Source: DATKCA01 sp035544675 (GTDB lineage: Bacteria > Acidobacteriota > Thermoanaerobaculia > Gp7-AA8). Taken from it: DNA of 14,476 nucleotides. Shown here one piece after another: positions 12,229 through 14,476 of this stretch; position 1 is the first letter of the stretch; every line of letters begins with the position of its first letter. The position numbers and the translations under genes are program-made. The stretch spans positions 1 through 14,476 of the forward strand of contig DATKCA010000264.1 of NCBI GenBank assembly GCA_035544675.1. Reading direction: 5' to 3'. The notes beneath the pieces are model-generated. The model saw only the letters and a list, made by a program, of their open reading frames with translations, had not been told where the DNA came from and ran no database searches.

Positions 12229-13931
12229 ATGCTCGAATGCCGCGCCGGACACGGCGCCGCCACCTTCTCGTCCTCGAACCACCACACCACCCGCCCCGGC
12301 GGCAGCGCCCGTTTCAACGTCCTCGTGGTGCGGTCCTCCGCCGGCACCTCCACGCGATGCGGCAGCTCTCCATCGATCCCAATGAACAGTACGTACTCCC
12401 GCCCCCGCGCCGCCGGGAAGTGGAACAGCACCTCGCGCGTCGTCACCACCGCCTCCGGTGACGGTGTGACCGCAGACGGTCCCAGATCGTCATTGCACAC
12501 CGGCGCGTCCGCCATCACCTCATATTCGGCGATGGCAGTGTTGCCGCGCCAATACGCGAGATTGAACTCCAGCGAATCGAGATACGCCCAGCGCCGCGTC
12601 TCGCCGTCCAGGATCTCCACGATGGCCACGCCGTTCGCGCGATCGACGAACGCGACGACGTCGCCCTCAGCAAACGGATTCCTCCCCACTTCGATGACGC
12701 CCTCCGCATCCGTCGTCAGCTCGAGATCCGGCGTCGCGTCGAACACCATCCCGTATGGCGCGTCGATCTTCTCGCCCGTCACGCGATAGATCCGCACCGC
12801 TCGATTGGCGATCGCGCTCCCGTCGGGCCGCACCAGGCGCACGCGATTCCGCGATGGCAGATCGTTCAGAAAAAATCCGAGGTCCCAGGGTTCGTTGTAG
12901 TTGCCGGAGAGGGCGCGGCGGCCGGCCATCCGATTCATCGCGATGGCGCTGTACCGATCGATGTGGCCCCAGTCGAAGTGCATCATCCCGTGCTGGCGCG
13001 TCGAGTAATACGCGCCGTTCACCGCCGGCGGCGCGGGATCGAGGCGGACGACGTCGCCCGTGGCCGTCAGGTTCCACGCGTACACATCGATCATCGTCCG
13101 AGCGTGCGCGAGCTCGTGCAGGGTCGCGTTGCCGATGGTGAGGTTCCACGGCGCTGAGTCCGACCAGTAGTCGACGGTGAACGCCGGATATCCCCACTGC
13201 ATGTCCACCGTGTGATCCAGCACGTTCGGATAGAGCCCGCCCCACGCCGGAGGCGGCGCTCCCCAGTCTCGCGCCTCGACGTACGGCGGCACGAGCGGCA
13301 GCGCGCCGTCTTCCACGATGTGGATCGCGTCGATGCGCCAGCGATCGAGAACACCGCGCGGCGTCTCCGGATAGATCGCATACGCCGCCATCTCGTTGAA
13401 GTGGCGAACCCGCTTCTGCACCCAGTCGTCGAACGTGTTCGCGCCGAACCTGCCGCGCCGGATTCTCGCGCCGATGCCGTCCCAGAACGTCCGCTCCACA
13501 TAAAAGGCGATGCCGAGGGAGTCGGTGTGGAGAGCGACGCGGTTGTTGCGTTCTTCGGTTTCGTCGATGGCGCGCGCGGGATCGATCTCGAACACGATCT
13601 CGCTGCGCTCGAACGTCCACGTCCTCGGCAACTCCGTCGTGACGAGCGCCTCCGGCTTGAAGTCGAGTGTGCCGGTGCGCGCGACCTCGCCGTCAACGAG
13701 CCATCGGTAACCGACGTTGCGCAGCGGCTCCGACCCGAGCCAGCGCACATGCGCGACCCAGCGCACTTCGCTTCCCGGTTCCGGCCAGCCTTCGCGCGTC
13801 GGGTTCGAGCTGTTCCAGACGTAGTCGATGCGGGGCTCGCGGGCGATGAAGGCGACGGAGAGATCGCGCTCGGCGGCCGGGACGGCCGTCGCCACACAAA
13901 ACAGGAGTAATGGGATTGTTCTCGCCGTCAC
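12171..13931 (-). CDS. Secreted multidomain protein with HELAH zincin-like motif
   Basis: This is a 586-residue exported protein. The GTG start (13931-13929) gives a signal peptide (MTARTIPLLLFCVATAVPAA), though no clear ribosome binding site precedes it. Residues about 22-135 look like a CARDB/Ig-type adhesion domain (RWLVDGEVARTGT, EERNNRVAL). The central part (about 145-350) contains NATLHELAHARTMIDVY, with His272, Glu273 and His276 forming an HExxH motif. Nearby are conserved-looking His314, His318 and His323 and Glu347, any of which could be a third zinc ligand. Two beta-sandwich-like domains appear to follow (about 363-475 and 490-575). I read it as a possible extracellular or periplasmic metalloprotease, but HExxH alone is weak evidence and the family is not recognised. 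It is convergent with the AIM24 gene. Confidence 0.62.
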   Translation of the reverse strand: MTARTIPLLLFCVATAVPAAERDLSVAFIAREPRIDYVWNSSNPTREGWPEPGSEVRWVAHVRWLGSEPLRNVGYRWLVDGEVARTGTLDFKPEALVTTELPRTWTFERSEIVFEIDPARAIDETEERNNRVALHTDSLGIAFYVERTFWDGIGARIRRGRFGANTFDDWVQKRVRHFNEMAAYAIYPETPRGVLDRWRIDAIHIVEDGALPLVPPYVEARDWGAPPPAWGGLYPNVLDHTVDMQWGYPAFTVDYWSDSAPWNLTIGNATLHELAHARTMIDVYAWNLTATGDVVRLDPAPPAVNGAYYSTRQHGMMHFDWGHIDRYSAIAMNRMAGRRALSGNYNEPWDLGFFLNDLPSRNRVRLVRPDGSAIANRAVRIYRVTGEKIDAPYGMVFDATPDLELTTDAEGVIEVGRNPFAEGDVVAFVDRANGVAIVEILDGETRRWAYLDSLEFNLAYWRGNTAIAEYEVMADAPVCNDDLGPSAVTPSPEAVVTTREVLFHFPAARGREYVLFIGIDGELPHRVEVPAEDRTTRTLKRALPPGRVVWWFEDEKVAAPCPARHSSIYAFDHESEAMPRRRSIRR

Positions 13932-13958
13932 CAGGCGAGTCTAAACCTGAATGACCCT

Positions 13959-14157
13959 GTGCGCCGTGCTGCGATTCTGCTAGCGATCTGCTTCGTCGCG
14001 CCGGTGCATGCCGATGAGCTGCGCATCCTCTTCATCGGCAAAAGCCTGACGTATTCGAACGACCTCCCCGCGATGGTCCGCCGCATCGGGCAACTGGGCG
14101 GCCGGAAAGTGAAGACTGAAACGATCGTCCTGCCGAACTTCTCGCTCGGGGATCACC
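13959..14157 (+). pseudogene. SGNH/GDSL hydrolase, truncated N-terminus
   Basis: From a GTG at 13959 the frame reads a signal peptide (MRRAAILLAICFVAPVHA) and then the opening of an SGNH hydrolase: ELRILFIGKSLTYSNDLPAM and GRKVKTETIVLPNFSLGDH. The family's first block is normally FIGNSLT; here Lys28 replaces Asn next to the presumed nucleophile Ser29. After about residue 66 the similarity ends abruptly. The frame drifts through unrelated sequence to a stop at 14283-14285, so the Gly, Asn and Asp/His blocks, about 150 or more residues, are absent. The fragment cannot be an active esterase. Only 27 bp separate this start from the divergent HELAH gene start, so the latter's promoter must lie within this remnant. 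Confidence 0.7.
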
Positions 14158-14297
14158 TCGCCTCGCCTGAACCGGTGAATCCGTACTCCGTGAGACGTTG
14201 CCCGAGCACGACGCGTGTACCAGTACCCGGTGATCCGGGTTTTCAGATAGGCGCGCCATCACAACATTCAGAGGTTCCGGGATAGATTGGCTGCCCT
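14158..14297. other. Unassigned segment between truncated SGNH and DinB genes
   Basis: This 140-base stretch joins the SGNH remnant to the DinB gene. One plus-strand frame ends in VYQYPVIRVFR before a TAG (about 14251), and a minus-strand frame reads MARLSENPDHRVLVHASCSG. Neither is recognisable. No tRNA-like cloverleaf or T-loop consensus, and no strong hairpin followed by T residues, was found. It is probably the residue of the deletion that removed the rest of the SGNH gene. Confidence 0.3.
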
Positions 14298-14476
14298 ATG
14301 CCGAATGATGCCGCGCTTCGCCATCAACTCGCTGCGTTTCTCGACTGGGACCGCGCACACCTTCGCTTCGATGATGCCGTCGAGGGCTTCCCGCGCGAGC
14401 GGCGCGGAGTCCGGCCTCCGGGAGCGCCGCATTCCGCATGGGAGCTGCTCGAGCATCTCCGCATCGCGCTGTGGGA
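14298..14476 (+). CDS. DinB family protein, N-terminal part (runs off the window)
   Basis: An ATG at 14298 opens a frame that remains open to the edge (59 full codons). It reads MPNDAALRHQLAAFLDWDRA, then RFDDAVEGFPRERRGVRPPG and APHSAWELLEHLRIALW. The PHSAWELLEHLRIAxWD block is the hallmark of a DinB-superfamily branch: a four-helix bundle with a metal site whose first His is usually the one in EHLR (His54 here). Members include thiol-dependent S-transferases and many proteins of unknown role. Its C-terminal His ligands lie beyond the window, so completeness cannot be judged. No strong ribosome binding site is visible before the ATG. Confidence 0.8.
   Translation, partial: MPNDAALRHQLAAFLDWDRAHLRFDDAVEGFPRERRGVRPPGAPHSAWELLEHLRIALW

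Noticed and set aside
14158..14297. Possible tRNA or attachment site in the gap before the DinB gene
   Set aside because: No T-loop consensus, acceptor-stem pairing or integrase gene could be found.
1..14476. CRISPR array, rRNA genes, insertion sequences
   Set aside because: No regularly spaced repeats, no rRNA-like conserved blocks and no transposase motifs were seen on either strand.

Overview
The window is GC-rich, bacterial and densely coding. The gene content suggests a soil-type Acidobacteriota or a similar high-GC environmental lineage. This is an inference from family content and from the GC bias at third codon positions: a Ser/Thr kinase fused to an ATPase and TPRs, a formylglycine enzyme beside its sulfatase, many secreted hydrolases, DinB and DUF4242 proteins. 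No rRNA, tRNA, CRISPR array or intact transposase was seen.

Layout. At 1-162 (+) is the 3' end of a LysR-type regulator gene. It abuts a decayed minus-strand segment (163-419) that begins like a lipoprotein amidohydrolase but has an in-frame TAG and then changes frame. A large soluble kinase-ATPase-TPR sensor (531-3677, +) meets a small DUF4242 protein (3684-3953, -) tail to tail. Next comes a RES/Xre-type toxin-antitoxin operon (4048-5165, -), with a promoter/operator-like element at 5171-5214 and a REP-like palindrome just past the toxin. A sulfatase (6217-7842, -) and a secreted formylglycine-generating enzyme (5228-6214, -) form an operon in which the second product most likely activates the first. 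Upstream are a Cys-motif DUF5131 protein (7905-8633, -) and the 5'-truncated remnant of its usual partner TcmP (8633-8953, -).

After a lipoprotein amidohydrolase (8992-9954, -), a GIDE-like three-helix membrane protein (10012-10902, -) is divergent from a GYF_2-AIM24 fusion (11078-12097, +), with a near-perfect 19-bp palindrome just upstream of the latter. A secreted protein with an HELAH zincin-like motif (12171-13931, -) follows. The window ends with an SGNH hydrolase gene cut after about 66 codons (13959-14157, +), 140 bases of unexplained DNA, and the 5' end of a DinB-family gene running off the edge (14298-14476, +).

Three loci (163-419, tcmP, the SGNH gene) are clearly broken. This suggests an accessory region that has undergone repeated deletion or recombination, or assembly damage. 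The best candidates for new biology are the GIDE/AIM24 divergent pair with its palindrome, the HELAH secreted protein, and the decayed TcmP/DUF5131 pair.
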